A stretch of 64,000 nt of DNA, from NCBI GenBank assembly GCA_902168085.1, contig CABHOP010000052.1:24468-88467 (forward strand), given 5' to 3'. The translations under genes were made by a program, and so were the position numbers. The number at the start of each line of letters is the position of its first letter. The first letter of the stretch is position 1. The stretch comes from an uncultured Bacteroides sp. (GTDB lineage Bacteria; Bacteroidota; Bacteroidia; Chitinophagales; Chitinophagaceae). Positions 17,563 to 26,870 of the stretch are shown here, one piece after another. Below the pieces are notes generated by a model. It searched no databases. It had not been told where the DNA came from and was given only the letters and a program-made list of their open reading frames with translations.

Positions 17563-18817
17563 TGCGAAGGGCTTTATTGTATAGCGTATTGACGTTGTTT
17601 AAAAACGCCTTATCACCAAAATTACCTATCGCATACTTGCGGATGCCAGCGGGTTTATAATTATTATAGTTGGCTATAATTCTATGCATAGCCGCGGCGA
17701 TGTCAGACGGAGTATTTTCACAAACCGCACCTACTTCATCATGCACTATATTCTCGGGCCCACCGCATTTGGTTACTACTACAGGCTTGCCAAATAGCAT
17801 TGCTTCTATCACCACCACACCAAAGGTTTCGCTATGGCTCGTCAATACCAGGCAATCAGCCTTTGATAAAGAATCAATTACAGCATCGCGGTTCAAATAT
17901 CCCAGGAAATGTATCTTATCCTTTACAGATTTCTTGCTCTGCACATAGCTTTTCAATGTTTCTTCCAGTTCGCCATCCCCGCCTATTTGCAATGTTGCAT
18001 TGGTATGTTGCGCAGCCAGTATCTCAAAAGCATCTATCAACGCTATGTGGTTTTTTATAGGTTTAAGCTGCGCTATGATTATAAACTGAAATGCATCTAT
18101 AGCCTTTTGTTCTTTCAATGTGGCTTTTGACAGCAGATAGGGATCCAGCACATTATGCAAAACATCAAAATTCAGGCCATTAAATCTGTTATTTAAATGC
18201 TCAACAAATTTCTCGCTGACAGCATTTAAACCATCTGCATGGCTATATGCTGCAAGGATATGTTGCTGCAGTTTTTTGTCGTGAATTCTATCGTTGAACA
18301 TATCGCTGCTATGTTCTGTGATAATATATTTTACGCCGTATTTTTCTTTTATTCTATCAGCCAGAATACCGGCATATACTGCATTATGCGCATGAATGAT
18401 ATCCGGTGCACCATTGTCTTTTATGTATTGTTTAAAGGCCGTTAGCCCTGCCTTTACCCAACTAAAAGCCATGTTACTTTCTGTAGGTTCTGTATAATAA
18501 AAGCCGTTGATGCGGTATACGGATATTTCATCCTTTATTTCATTTCGCAGATATTTCTTTGGGTAAAACAATTTGTACAATAAAATTCTGCCCAATGTAA
18601 ATATGCTATTGTTATAATTCCCTTCTCCTTTCTTACCAATCAACCCTAATAAGATATGCTTTACAAGCAAGTATATGGTAAACGACTGGCTGATAGATAT
18701 GATTCCTACTTTATTACCTGCTTTTGCTAATATAGATGCCTGCTGATATTGAAATATACCCGACGTAGGTGAATGCTCCGGCAAAAACTCTTCAGAAGGG
18801 AGAATGAGGATATGCAT
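17552..18817 (-). CDS. Glycosyltransferase family 4 (classical EX7E)
   Basis: A 421-residue classical GT4 enzyme. The acceptor domain contains IIHAHNAVYAG and ITEHSSDMF; the donor domain contains IGGDGELEETLK and the retaining-GT signature ETFGVVVIEAMLFGKPVV with its two glutamates seven residues apart, followed by GGPENIV. It lies 1 base after the methyltransferase stop and overlaps the next gene by 11 bases. As a retaining enzyme it probably makes an alpha linkage when the donor is an alpha-linked nucleotide sugar. Confidence 0.9.
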   Translation of the reverse strand: MHILILPSEEFLPEHSPTSGIFQYQQASILAKAGNKVGIISISQSFTIYLLVKHILLGLIGKKGEGNYNNSIFTLGRILLYKLFYPKKYLRNEIKDEISVYRINGFYYTEPTESNMAFSWVKAGLTAFKQYIKDNGAPDIIHAHNAVYAGILADRIKEKYGVKYIITEHSSDMFNDRIHDKKLQQHILAAYSHADGLNAVSEKFVEHLNNRFNGLNFDVLHNVLDPYLLSKATLKEQKAIDAFQFIIIAQLKPIKNHIALIDAFEILAAQHTNATLQIGGDGELEETLKSYVQSKKSVKDKIHFLGYLNRDAVIDSLSKADCLVLTSHSETFGVVVIEAMLFGKPVVVTKCGGPENIVHDEVGAVCENTPSDIAAAMHRIIANYNNYKPAGIRKYAIGNFGDKAFLNNVNTLYNKALRNAA

Positions 18818-18818
18818 T

Positions 18819-19604
18819 CTATTTAACTGCTTTGCAGATCATAAACTCCTGCGCGGGTGTTTCTTTCTTGATGTTGACTAACAGCAACTCAATAGGATAT
18901 AACAATCGCCATATCATAGAATCAAAAAACTTACTACGCTTTGAGTAGCCGGTTGCCCTCATCCAAATCCGCTTGTAGAACAAACCACTATCATTAATCG
19001 GATGATTCAATAATACGTAATTGGGTATTTTACTTATGATCTCCAGATTGTTTTTAGCCAATAACTTTTTATAATCTTCAAGCGACCTGCACTTTTGGTG
19101 CTCCATTACAAATGATTCGCCGTTCTTTAAAAAATTATCTGAAAAAATGAATATCCCATCTTTCTTCAAAAGGCGATGCACGTTTGCCAATGCTGTATCT
19201 AATGCTTTGTCATCAACAATATGATATAGAACAGATGCCGATGAGATACAATCATAGCTATTATCACTGAGGTCCACTTTCCCACTTCCTACATCAAACT
19301 CTACAAATTTATGCCTGGGATAAATTTTAGATAAATTCTCAACAGCCGTTTTAGATATATCTATACCCGTTACAGACTTACCCAATCTATCCCAAATGCT
19401 TACTACAAAGCCGGTTCCACTCCCTATATCTAATACTTTTGCGCCGTTACCACCCCCATACTTTTTGAAAAGCTTAAACAAAATCTTTTCAGTTACCTTA
19501 TAACTCCACTTATTATAGTTAATGCTCAGATCACCATATCCAACGCCTAAAAGATTGTATTGTTCTTTTAAACGTTCATCCCAATATTTTCTATTATCAA
19601 ACAT
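18819..19604 (-). CDS. Class I SAM-dependent methyltransferase
   Basis: A 261-residue methyltransferase with SAM motif I as VLDIGSGTGFV near residue 58 and motif II as VTGIDIS. The sequence DCISSASVLYHIVDD is the substrate-side strand. It follows the Wzt gene by 9 bases. In several ABC-exported O-antigens a methyltransferase caps the non-reducing end and the Wzt C-terminal domain recognises that cap; the adjacency here fits that model but does not prove it. Confidence 0.85.
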   Translation of the reverse strand: MFDNRKYWDERLKEQYNLLGVGYGDLSINYNKWSYKVTEKILFKLFKKYGGGNGAKVLDIGSGTGFVVSIWDRLGKSVTGIDISKTAVENLSKIYPRHKFVEFDVGSGKVDLSDNSYDCISSASVLYHIVDDKALDTALANVHRLLKKDGIFIFSDNFLKNGESFVMEHQKCRSLEDYKKLLAKNNLEIISKIPNYVLLNHPINDSGLFYKRIWMRATGYSKRSKFFDSMIWRLLYPIELLLVNIKKETPAQEFMICKAVK

Positions 19605-19613
19605 ATGACTTAG

Positions 19614-20894
19614 TTAAAAAATAAATTGACCCGGAAATATTGAGTAAGCTCCATTCCTGTTAATATTCCCCACTTCCCATAAATCCCCATTTAACACTGT
19701 GATCCTGGTAGCCTTTTCTATTATATCCAGTGTATCTTCAGCTCTTGTACTTTTATAAAAAGCCAAAAGCTTTATGGAATATGTATTTGCCCTTAAATAA
19801 AGATTAGGGATAACTATTTCAAAATAGCCTTTATCATTCGAAAAGTTAAAAGCCCCCATCTCATCGCTGTTATATGCCAATACTACTTCATCATATTGAT
19901 TAAGCAGGTTGAACCCGAATATGATTTTGCTGCAGTCTATGCTCGAATCACATGTCGCATATATTCTCACCCTCAGATAATCGCACGAGATAGTTTCTGA
20001 AACCTGTTCTCCGTCTTTATTATAAAATTCAACACCTCTGAATTTAAAGAGTTGATTGCCCAGCCTGTCGGTCCTATGTTCTAATTCCATAGAAGTTAGC
20101 GTATCATCAAACCTCAGATATTCTGAAACAGCAACATCCGTATCATCTACAAGCACTACCTTACCATTGTTCAGCAACATCCCCCTGTTACACAGGCTCC
20201 GTAGCGCTGATATATTATGGCTCACAAACAACACCGTTCTGCCTTCCTTGTTGCTGATCTCCCCCATTTTACCCATACATTTTTTCTGGAAATCCGCATC
20301 TCCTACAGCCAATACTTCGTCTACTATTAATATCTCCGATTCCAGGTGCGCTGCTACTGCAAATGCCAGGCGCACATACATACCTGAGCTATATCTTTTC
20401 ACCGGTGTATCTATATATCTTTCTACGCCGGAAAACGCTACTATTTCATCAAATTTTTTCCGGATCTCGGCTTTGGTCATACCCAGGATGGCACCATTCA
20501 GAAATATATTTTCGCGCCCCGTTAACTCCGGATGAAAACCCGTACCTACTTCCAGCAAACTGGCTATACGCCCTTTAGCTTTTATAGTACCCGTAGTAGG
20601 TGCTGTTACTCTTGAGAGTATTTTCAGCAATGTCGATTTACCTGCACCATTTTTTCCTATGATGCCTAGCACTTCCCCCTGCTTCACTTCAAAGCTTACA
20701 TCTTTAATAGCCCAAACCCAATCACCACCCTTACTCTCCCTGTTATTCTCTTCACCAAGTTTAGCATATGGGTCGTCCTTCCCTTTCACCCGATGCCACC
20801 ACCTGTTCAGGTCATGAGACAATGTGCCTGTGCCTATCTCTCCCAGTCTATACAGCTTGGAAATATTTTCAAGTTTTATCGCAATGTCAGACAT
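19614..20894 (-). CDS. wzt: Polysaccharide ABC transporter ATPase with C-terminal cargo domain
   Basis: A 426-residue Wzt-type ATPase. The nucleotide-binding domain covers residues 1 to about 250 with Walker A GKNGAGKST at 80-88, signature YSSGMYVRLA from 168 and Walker B ILIVDEVLAVGD from 188, then SHN as the switch histidine. Residues about 265-426 form the extra beta-rich domain that in Wzt of E. coli O8/O9a binds the modified chain end. With the permease 8 bases upstream it forms the inner-membrane exporter of the finished polymer. The presence of this domain predicts export linked to a terminal modification such as methylation. Confidence 0.93.
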   Translation of the reverse strand: MSDIAIKLENISKLYRLGEIGTGTLSHDLNRWWHRVKGKDDPYAKLGEENNRESKGGDWVWAIKDVSFEVKQGEVLGIIGKNGAGKSTLLKILSRVTAPTTGTIKAKGRIASLLEVGTGFHPELTGRENIFLNGAILGMTKAEIRKKFDEIVAFSGVERYIDTPVKRYSSGMYVRLAFAVAAHLESEILIVDEVLAVGDADFQKKCMGKMGEISNKEGRTVLFVSHNISALRSLCNRGMLLNNGKVVLVDDTDVAVSEYLRFDDTLTSMELEHRTDRLGNQLFKFRGVEFYNKDGEQVSETISCDYLRVRIYATCDSSIDCSKIIFGFNLLNQYDEVVLAYNSDEMGAFNFSNDKGYFEIVIPNLYLRANTYSIKLLAFYKSTRAEDTLDIIEKATRITVLNGDLWEVGNINRNGAYSIFPGQFIF

Positions 20895-20902
20895 ACAAAC
20901 TA

Positions 20903-21760
20903 TTAAACGGTATCCATAAAGCTTTTCTCAACCTTATTAAATATTATGATACCCACTATCAGTATCACAAAGGTTGAGATGAAACTATATGTAAAATAGG
21001 TAGCATTAAAAGAGCCTGCGCCTAAAAATGCAAACCGGAAGGTTTCAATGATTGCTGTAAAAGGGTTCAAGGCTATGATCCACCTGTATTTTTCAGAAGC
21101 AAGTGATAGCGGGTATACGACGGGGGTAGCATACATCAATAGCTGTATCCCGAAGCTAAGCAGGAAACGAAGGTCGCGATACTTGGTGGTAAGGGATGAA
21201 AAGATAACACCCAACCCAAGCCCCAGCAAGCCCATCATTATAATTAAAACAGGGAACAACGCAACAGCCCATGTAAAGTGTATGTTGCTATCTGTAAACA
21301 GCATGTAATAAGCCAACACCGAAAAGAACAACAATAGTTGAATACCCAGCCTTATCATATTCGATACGATGATTGACAATGGTATGATCAACCTTGGGAA
21401 ATATACCTTTCCGAAAATGCTGGCATTAGCTGTAAATGTTTCTGATGTTTTAGTAAGCGATTCTGAAAAATAGCTCCAGCAAGTTACGCCTGCCAGGTAG
21501 AATAAAATGGCCGGTACCCCATCAGTAGGTAATTGTGCTATCCTGCCAAATACCAATAAGAACATAATGGTTGTAAGTATTGGCTGCACCAGGAACCATA
21601 TAGGACCTAAAATAGTTTGTTTATAAAAAGCAACGAAGTCTCTTTTTACAAATAAGAAAAGCAAATCTCTATAGTGCCACACCTCTTTAAGGTTTAGCTC
21701 TAAAATGCCGCTCTTAGGTTTTATCTCAAGATTCCAGTGCGTTTCGTTTGCACTCATCAT
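20903..21760 (-). CDS. wzm: Polysaccharide ABC-2 type permease
   Basis: A 285-residue ABC-2 membrane protein with about six hydrophobic segments, for example FLVQPILTTIMFLLVF near residue 60 and the final segment FVILIVGIIIF. LWHYRDLLFLFVKRDF-like wording near the N-terminus is the conserved entry helix of Wzm, TagG and KpsM permeases. It overlaps the fucose synthase stop by one base (TAATG) and precedes wzt by 8 bases. It is the membrane channel of the exporter for lipid-linked polysaccharide. Confidence 0.92.
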   Translation of the reverse strand: MMSANETHWNLEIKPKSGILELNLKEVWHYRDLLFLFVKRDFVAFYKQTILGPIWFLVQPILTTIMFLLVFGRIAQLPTDGVPAILFYLAGVTCWSYFSESLTKTSETFTANASIFGKVYFPRLIIPLSIIVSNMIRLGIQLLLFFSVLAYYMLFTDSNIHFTWAVALFPVLIIMMGLLGLGLGVIFSSLTTKYRDLRFLLSFGIQLLMYATPVVYPLSLASEKYRWIIALNPFTAIIETFRFAFLGAGSFNATYFTYSFISTFVILIVGIIIFNKVEKSFMDTV

Positions 21761-22695
21761 TATGCTATTTGTTCTACGATGAATTTTTGATGATATACTG
21801 CTTTGATACCATCTTCAAGAGATGTCTTTGCTTGCCAGCCTAAGCCTTTCAGTTTCGATACATCCATTAGTTTGCGTGGTGTACCATCGGGTTTGGTATT
21901 GTCCCACACTATATTGCCCTCATAACCTACTACCTTCTTTATCAGCAATGCAAGGTTTTCAATACTGATATCTTCCCCTACGCCAATGTTTACAAAGCCC
22001 TCTTCATTATAGTGCTGCATCAGGAAGAAGCAGGCATCTGCCAGGTCATCTGCGTGCAAAAATTCGCGCAGTGGTTTACCGCTACCCCATACGGTTACCT
22101 CAGCAGCATTGGTTTGTTTAGCTTCGTGAAATTTTCGTATCAGCGCGGGCAATACATGCGATGTATGGAGGTCATAATTATCATTGGGGCCATACAGGTT
22201 AGTAGGCATTACCGATATAAAATTGCAACCATACTGAAAACGATAGGCATCGCACATTTTTATACCTGCTATTTTGGCTATGGCATATGGTTCATTCGTC
22301 GGCTCCAGGGCACCTGTCAAAAGGTATTCTTCTTTCAACGGCTGTGGTGCCAGTTTAGGATATATACATGATGAACCTAAGAACATTAGTTTTTTAACCC
22401 CATTCACATATGCCTGGTGAATTACATTGTTTTGTATCATCAGGTTATCATACAGGAATTCCGCCTTGTATTTATTATTTGCCAATATGCCGCCTACTTT
22501 GGCTGCCGCCAGGAACACATATTCCGGAAGTTCTGCTGCAAAAAAATCTGCTACCGCCTGTTGATTACGCAGGTCAAGCTCTGCAGATGTTCTTGTTACA
22601 ATATTATTATACCCTGCCGATTGCAACCTGCGCACAATAGCACTTCCTACCATTCCTCTATGCCCCGCTACGTATATCTTACTTGCTTGCTTCAT
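21760..22695 (-). CDS. fcl: GDP-L-fucose synthase
   Basis: A 311-residue extended SDR with NADP motif [10 protein letters not shown] at residues 12-21, the fingerprint [13 protein letters not shown] near residue 105 and catalytic YAIAK near 137. These are diagnostic for the epimerase-reductase that turns GDP-4-keto-6-deoxymannose into GDP-L-fucose. It starts 2 bases after gmd, the enzyme for the preceding step. Its presence means fucose (or a related 6-deoxyhexose) is very likely part of the polymer made here. Confidence 0.96.
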   Translation of the reverse strand: MKQASKIYVAGHRGMVGSAIVRRLQSAGYNNIVTRTSAELDLRNQQAVADFFAAELPEYVFLAAAKVGGILANNKYKAEFLYDNLMIQNNVIHQAYVNGVKKLMFLGSSCIYPKLAPQPLKEEYLLTGALEPTNEPYAIAKIAGIKMCDAYRFQYGCNFISVMPTNLYGPNDNYDLHTSHVLPALIRKFHEAKQTNAAEVTVWGSGKPLREFLHADDLADACFFLMQHYNEEGFVNIGVGEDISIENLALLIKKVVGYEGNIVWDNTKPDGTPRKLMDVSKLKGLGWQAKTSLEDGIKAVYHQKFIVEQIA

Positions 22696-22697
22696 TC

Positions 22698-23810
22698 CTA
22701 TTCGTATTGGCGTATGAAGTTATAGCCGGCTTCTTTCAGCACTTTCTCTTTGGTAAAAGCATGCAGGTCGGCCTGCACCATTTCTTTCACCAATTCCTGC
22801 AAAGAATATTTCGGCTCCCATCCCAGTTTTTCTTTGGCCTTGGTAGCATCCCCTATCAACAGGTCTACCTCTGTAGGCCTGAAGTATTTGGGGTCTACGC
22901 TTACTATCTCTTGCCCTATAGCTACCGGTGTGCCTTCTTTACAAGATTTTACAATACCTTTTTCGTTAACACCCTCACCTGTAAACTCCAGTTCAATACC
23001 CGCTTCTTCAAAAGCCATTTTTATAAAGTCGCGCACATAGGTAGTAATGCCCGTGGCTATCACGTAGTCCTCAGCTACATCCTGCTGCAATATGCGCCAC
23101 ATAGCATCTACATAATCTTTGGCATGTCCCCAGTCGCGCTGTGCATCCAGGTTGCCTATATACAGCTTGTCCTGCAGACCCAGCGCTATTTGTGCTGCTG
23201 CCCTTGTTATCTTGCGTGTTACGAAAGTTTCACCACGCAGCGGACTCTCGTGGTTGAAAAGGATACCATTGCTGGCAAATATGTTATACGCCTCGCGGTA
23301 GTTCACAGTTATCCAGTAAGCATACAGCTTAGCTACTCCGTAAGGCGAACGTGGATAGAAAGGTGTTTTTTCAGACTGTGGCACTTCCTGCACCAGACCA
23401 TACAGTTCCGATGTGGATGCCTGGTAAATTTTAGTCTTATCCACCATGTTCAGCAGGCGGATGGCCTCCAGTATACGCAGCGTGCCGATACCATCAGCAT
23501 TGGCCGTATATTCAGGTGTTTCAAAGCTAACCTGCACATGGCTCATGGCACCCAGGTTATATATTTCATCCGGCTGCACATCTTGTATGATGCGAATGAT
23601 ATTGGTACTATCTGTCAGGTCACCGTAATGCAGTATAAAGTTACGGTTAGACTCATGCGGGTCTTCATATAAGTGGTCGATACGTGCCGTATTGAATAAT
23701 GAGCTACGCCTTTTGATGCCATGTACTTCATAGCCTTTAGCAAGTAGCAACTCACTTAAGTAAGCACCATCCTGACCCGTAACACCTGTAATAAGTGCTT
23801 TCTTTGCCAT
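22698..23810 (-). CDS. gmd: GDP-mannose 4,6-dehydratase
   Basis: A 370-residue SDR with [11 protein letters not shown] at residues 8-18 and [11 protein letters not shown], both specific to GMD, and the active-site [10 protein letters not shown]. It removes water from GDP-mannose to give GDP-4-keto-6-deoxy-D-mannose. The length is normal. The next gene, fcl, completes GDP-fucose synthesis. A gap of 5 bases separates it from the preceding glycosyltransferase, so it lies inside the operon. Confidence 0.97.
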   Translation of the reverse strand: MAKKALITGVTGQDGAYLSELLLAKGYEVHGIKRRSSLFNTARIDHLYEDPHESNRNFILHYGDLTDSTNIIRIIQDVQPDEIYNLGAMSHVQVSFETPEYTANADGIGTLRILEAIRLLNMVDKTKIYQASTSELYGLVQEVPQSEKTPFYPRSPYGVAKLYAYWITVNYREAYNIFASNGILFNHESPLRGETFVTRKITRAAAQIALGLQDKLYIGNLDAQRDWGHAKDYVDAMWRILQQDVAEDYVIATGITTYVRDFIKMAFEEAGIELEFTGEGVNEKGIVKSCKEGTPVAIGQEIVSVDPKYFRPTEVDLLIGDATKAKEKLGWEPKYSLQELVKEMVQADLHAFTKEKVLKEAGYNFIRQYE

Positions 23811-23815
23811 ATAGT

Positions 23816-24937
23816 TTAGTTAGCAACAATTTGTTTCAGCAACATCTTCAATCTTGAAGTATAGGCACTGAAGCCAAAATTGTCCATCGTTTTTTGTTGA
23901 AGGTTTTTGCCGGCATCTGCACTCCAGCCTTCATTTATATTTTTCTCAATGGCGGCAGCTATCTCTTCCACATTCATCGGGTCCACAAGTGTTCCAAGCT
24001 CACCGTTCATCAATGCATCTATGCTGCCATCTTTATTTCCGGCAATAGCCCTTACACCACAAGCTGTAGCTTCTATAAACACAATACCAAACCCTTCACC
24101 ATTGCTGGGCATTATGTAGGTATCGGCCAGTTGGTAGTGTGCCGTTATTTCTTCATTTTTAATAAATCCTGTAAGGATGACATTCCCTTCCACACCCAAC
24201 TCTTTCACTAACGCAGTTACTCTTTGATGCTCTAGCTCATCATACTTACCGGCTATTATATACTTTATATTGGGGTACTTACCCAATAATGCAGGCAGCG
24301 CCTTTATTACCTGGTCGTAGCCTTTATATTGCTCATTTGAAGACAGCCTGCAAAGCGAAAACAAAACAAAATCATGCGCCTTCACTCCATATCGTTGCAT
24401 CAGTGCTTCATTTTTTTCAAAAGCAACCGGCATTTCAAAAAACGGGTCTATTGTATTATGAAACACAGCTACTTTATCTGATCGCAATCCTTGTATCGTT
24501 ACCAGCTTGTCTTTTGTAAACGCACTGACAGCCAGTATATGATCTGCCTGTTCTAATACCTTCTTTTTTATCCCCTGTAGTGGCTGCCATACCTCTATGC
24601 CATGGCATATAAGCGCCAGTTTCTTCCCGGGAAATAGCTTTTTTATTGCTACACCTACTATTGCAAGATTAATGTGGCCCAACACAATTACATCTTGCCG
24701 GCTACCTTTCAATATAGATGATACTACAAACTGCAATCGCTTTTTGCCAAAGCCTTTATAATTGCTGATAGGGAAGTAACGCTCATCGCTCTGTGTATCA
24801 TACAGTGAATAAGCTTCGCATTTCAAACCTGTTTCTTCACTTGCCAAACCCAGCGCCTTCATAAAACAGCGGTTGAACTTTTCAAGTCCGCCGGTTTGCG
24901 AAAATGCTGTAAGGTTTAAGAATAGCAGGTTTTTCAC
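23816..24937 (-). CDS. Glycosyltransferase family 4
   Basis: A 373-residue GT4 with N-terminal [20 protein letters not shown], acceptor-side [13 protein letters not shown] near residue 105, and donor-side [19 protein letters not shown] with the EX7E pair, followed by [10 protein letters not shown]. The ICHG..W start of the middle segment is frequent in fucosyl/mannosyl-type GT4 proteins, but this is weak. It lies between asnB (4 bases) and gmd (5 bases), so a fucose or mannose donor is plausible by position only. Confidence 0.9.
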   Translation of the reverse strand: MKNLLFLNLTAFSQTGGLEKFNRCFMKALGLASEETGLKCEAYSLYDTQSDERYFPISNYKGFGKKRLQFVVSSILKGSRQDVIVLGHINLAIVGVAIKKLFPGKKLALICHGIEVWQPLQGIKKKVLEQADHILAVSAFTKDKLVTIQGLRSDKVAVFHNTIDPFFEMPVAFEKNEALMQRYGVKAHDFVLFSLCRLSSNEQYKGYDQVIKALPALLGKYPNIKYIIAGKYDELEHQRVTALVKELGVEGNVILTGFIKNEEITAHYQLADTYIMPSNGEGFGIVFIEATACGVRAIAGNKDGSIDALMNGELGTLVDPMNVEEIAAAIEKNINEGWSADAGKNLQQKTMDNFGFSAYTSRLKMLLKQIVAN

Positions 24938-24941
24938 TGGC

Positions 24942-26714
24942 TTATACTACTTCGTAATTGTTGGCTATAAGATATGCCCAATAGCGGCTCCAGTTAAGCT
25001 TACCGCTTTTATATCGTTCGCTTATTCTGGCGTCTGCTTTTTTAAAGCTCTTATTTTCGTTGCCTTCCATCCAGCGTTGGAAAGGAAATACAAATCCTTG
25101 TTTCTTCCTGTTCCATATCTCTTGTGGCAGTATATCGGCAAAGCTTTCTATCAGCAAATGTTTTATCTGCTTACTGTTGAATTTAACAGATGGCGCGATA
25201 CTATTAACCAGGTTCACCAGGTCGGTATCTAAATAAGGTACCCTTACTTCTATACTATGCCACATGCTCATCATATCCGTATCGCGCAGCAACTGGCATT
25301 GCATATACAGGTTCGATTCCAGGTACGATACTTTATTACCATAAGGCAAAGCATCTACAAATGCAGGCATATTTACTTCCTGCAGTGTTTCCGATACTTG
25401 ACGCATATCTGCATTCAGTATCCTCGCAGTTTCGCCGGCATGGAAAAAGCCACGGTGAAACAGGTATTCACCTACTGCATCTTTTCGCGAAAGAAAAGAC
25501 ACTTTGCGGTATTTATCCTGCGGCAGATAAGATGCCATCTTCAAAATCGGGGCAGGTATCTTTTGCATATTGGCTATCATGCCTTCCCTATTAAAAGAGG
25601 CATATCCGCCAAATAACTCATCTGCACCCAATCCCGACAATACAGCTTTCAACCCATATTGTTTGGCATAGCCACAAATGAAGTATGTATTCACCCCATC
25701 CGCAGTTGGCTGGTCCATAGCCTTCAGTATATCGGGCATGGCAGCAACAAACTGTTCTTTAGTAAGTGTAAACGGTTTGTGATATGCACCTGTTTTTTGG
25801 GCTATGATGTTTTGATATGGCGCTTCCGAAAAGTCTTCCTCTTCAAATACAATAGAAAGCGTATGCAGGTCTTGATGTCCTGATTGATGCGCAATAAGTG
25901 TCAGCAAACTACTATCGATACCACCACTCAGAAACAACCCGATAGGTGCATCCGATATCATATGGCGGCGTACAGCCAGCGTTAGCGTTTCCCTTACTGC
26001 CTCAATAGCAGCAGGCAGGTCGGTTACCTTCGCTTCATAGTTTGTTTCGTCAAATACTACCGTCTTTACCCCCAGTGTCTGAACATTCACAATAAGGCAG
26101 GTACCTTTCAGCAGCGGCTTCACGCCTTGCAGCGTAGTAACAGGTTCCGGCAGGTAGCCATATGTCAGGAAATATATTTTCCAGTCGCTACGTTCCGGCC
26201 ATCTGCCCAATGTCTTGAAGGCCCTTATTTCTGATGCGAAATAGAGCTTATCATTATCTATATAATAATATAGGGGCTTAATGCCTTGTTGGTCGCGCAC
26301 CAGCAATAGTTCATCCTTTGCAGTATCGTATAATGCAAAGGCAAACATCCCTTTCAGTTTTTTAAAACTATCGATACCCCATTGCCTGTATGCAGCAATG
26401 ATAACTTCCGTATCTGTGTGTGTTGTAAAAAACTGGCCAAGTGTTTCCAGCTCCTTCTTCAGCTCCAGGTAGTTATATATCTCTCCGTTGAAAACAATCA
26501 CCAACCGGCCGTCAACACTATGCATAGGTTGGCTGCCGGCATCACTCAGGTCTATCAATGATAGCCTTCTGTGGCCAAGCGCTATAGCGCGTGCTTCATT
26601 TATATATACCCCGGCACTATCGGGGCCGCCGTGCGCCATACTATCGCGCATAGCTACAATATCGTTACCGATATTATTGTTTCCCCTGTCTACAATACCG
26701 GCAATACGGCACAT
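24942..26714 (-). CDS. asnB: AsnB-type glutamine-dependent amidotransferase
   Basis: A 590-residue two-domain enzyme. The glutaminase domain (residues 1 to about 200) starts with the nucleophile Cys2 in MCRIAG, where most family members have MCGIAG, and includes FNGEIYNY. The synthetase domain has the ATP loop SGGIDSS at 263-269. It could be an ordinary asparagine synthetase, but AsnB-like proteins inside O-antigen loci (WbpS type) amidate uronic acid carboxyls, and a uronic-acid route is encoded here. It is the first gene after wzc, separated by 156 bases, the largest gap of the minus-strand block. Confidence 0.9.
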   Translation of the reverse strand: MCRIAGIVDRGNNNIGNDIVAMRDSMAHGGPDSAGVYINEARAIALGHRRLSLIDLSDAGSQPMHSVDGRLVIVFNGEIYNYLELKKELETLGQFFTTHTDTEVIIAAYRQWGIDSFKKLKGMFAFALYDTAKDELLLVRDQQGIKPLYYYIDNDKLYFASEIRAFKTLGRWPERSDWKIYFLTYGYLPEPVTTLQGVKPLLKGTCLIVNVQTLGVKTVVFDETNYEAKVTDLPAAIEAVRETLTLAVRRHMISDAPIGLFLSGGIDSSLLTLIAHQSGHQDLHTLSIVFEEEDFSEAPYQNIIAQKTGAYHKPFTLTKEQFVAAMPDILKAMDQPTADGVNTYFICGYAKQYGLKAVLSGLGADELFGGYASFNREGMIANMQKIPAPILKMASYLPQDKYRKVSFLSRKDAVGEYLFHRGFFHAGETARILNADMRQVSETLQEVNMPAFVDALPYGNKVSYLESNLYMQCQLLRDTDMMSMWHSIEVRVPYLDTDLVNLVNSIAPSVKFNSKQIKHLLIESFADILPQEIWNRKKQGFVFPFQRWMEGNENKSFKKADARISERYKSGKLNWSRYWAYLIANNYEVV

Positions 26715-26870
26715 TTGTTTTCATTTTTTTCATGGCTTCGCCATTGTCAGTCACATAGACCAACTCCCCTCCGCTATAATATACCTGGCGAAATCCTACC
26801 CGCTACATCATACTCCCTCACCTGAATAGCACATATGCTATCGGTTTCTTTTAATGCTTTTTTTTAATGG

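Noticed and set aside
22683..23672. A 329-codon plus-strand frame opposite gmd
   Set aside because: It lies entirely antisense to gmd, has unusual composition rich in Cys, Phe and Tyr, and matches no family; gmd on the other strand is certain.
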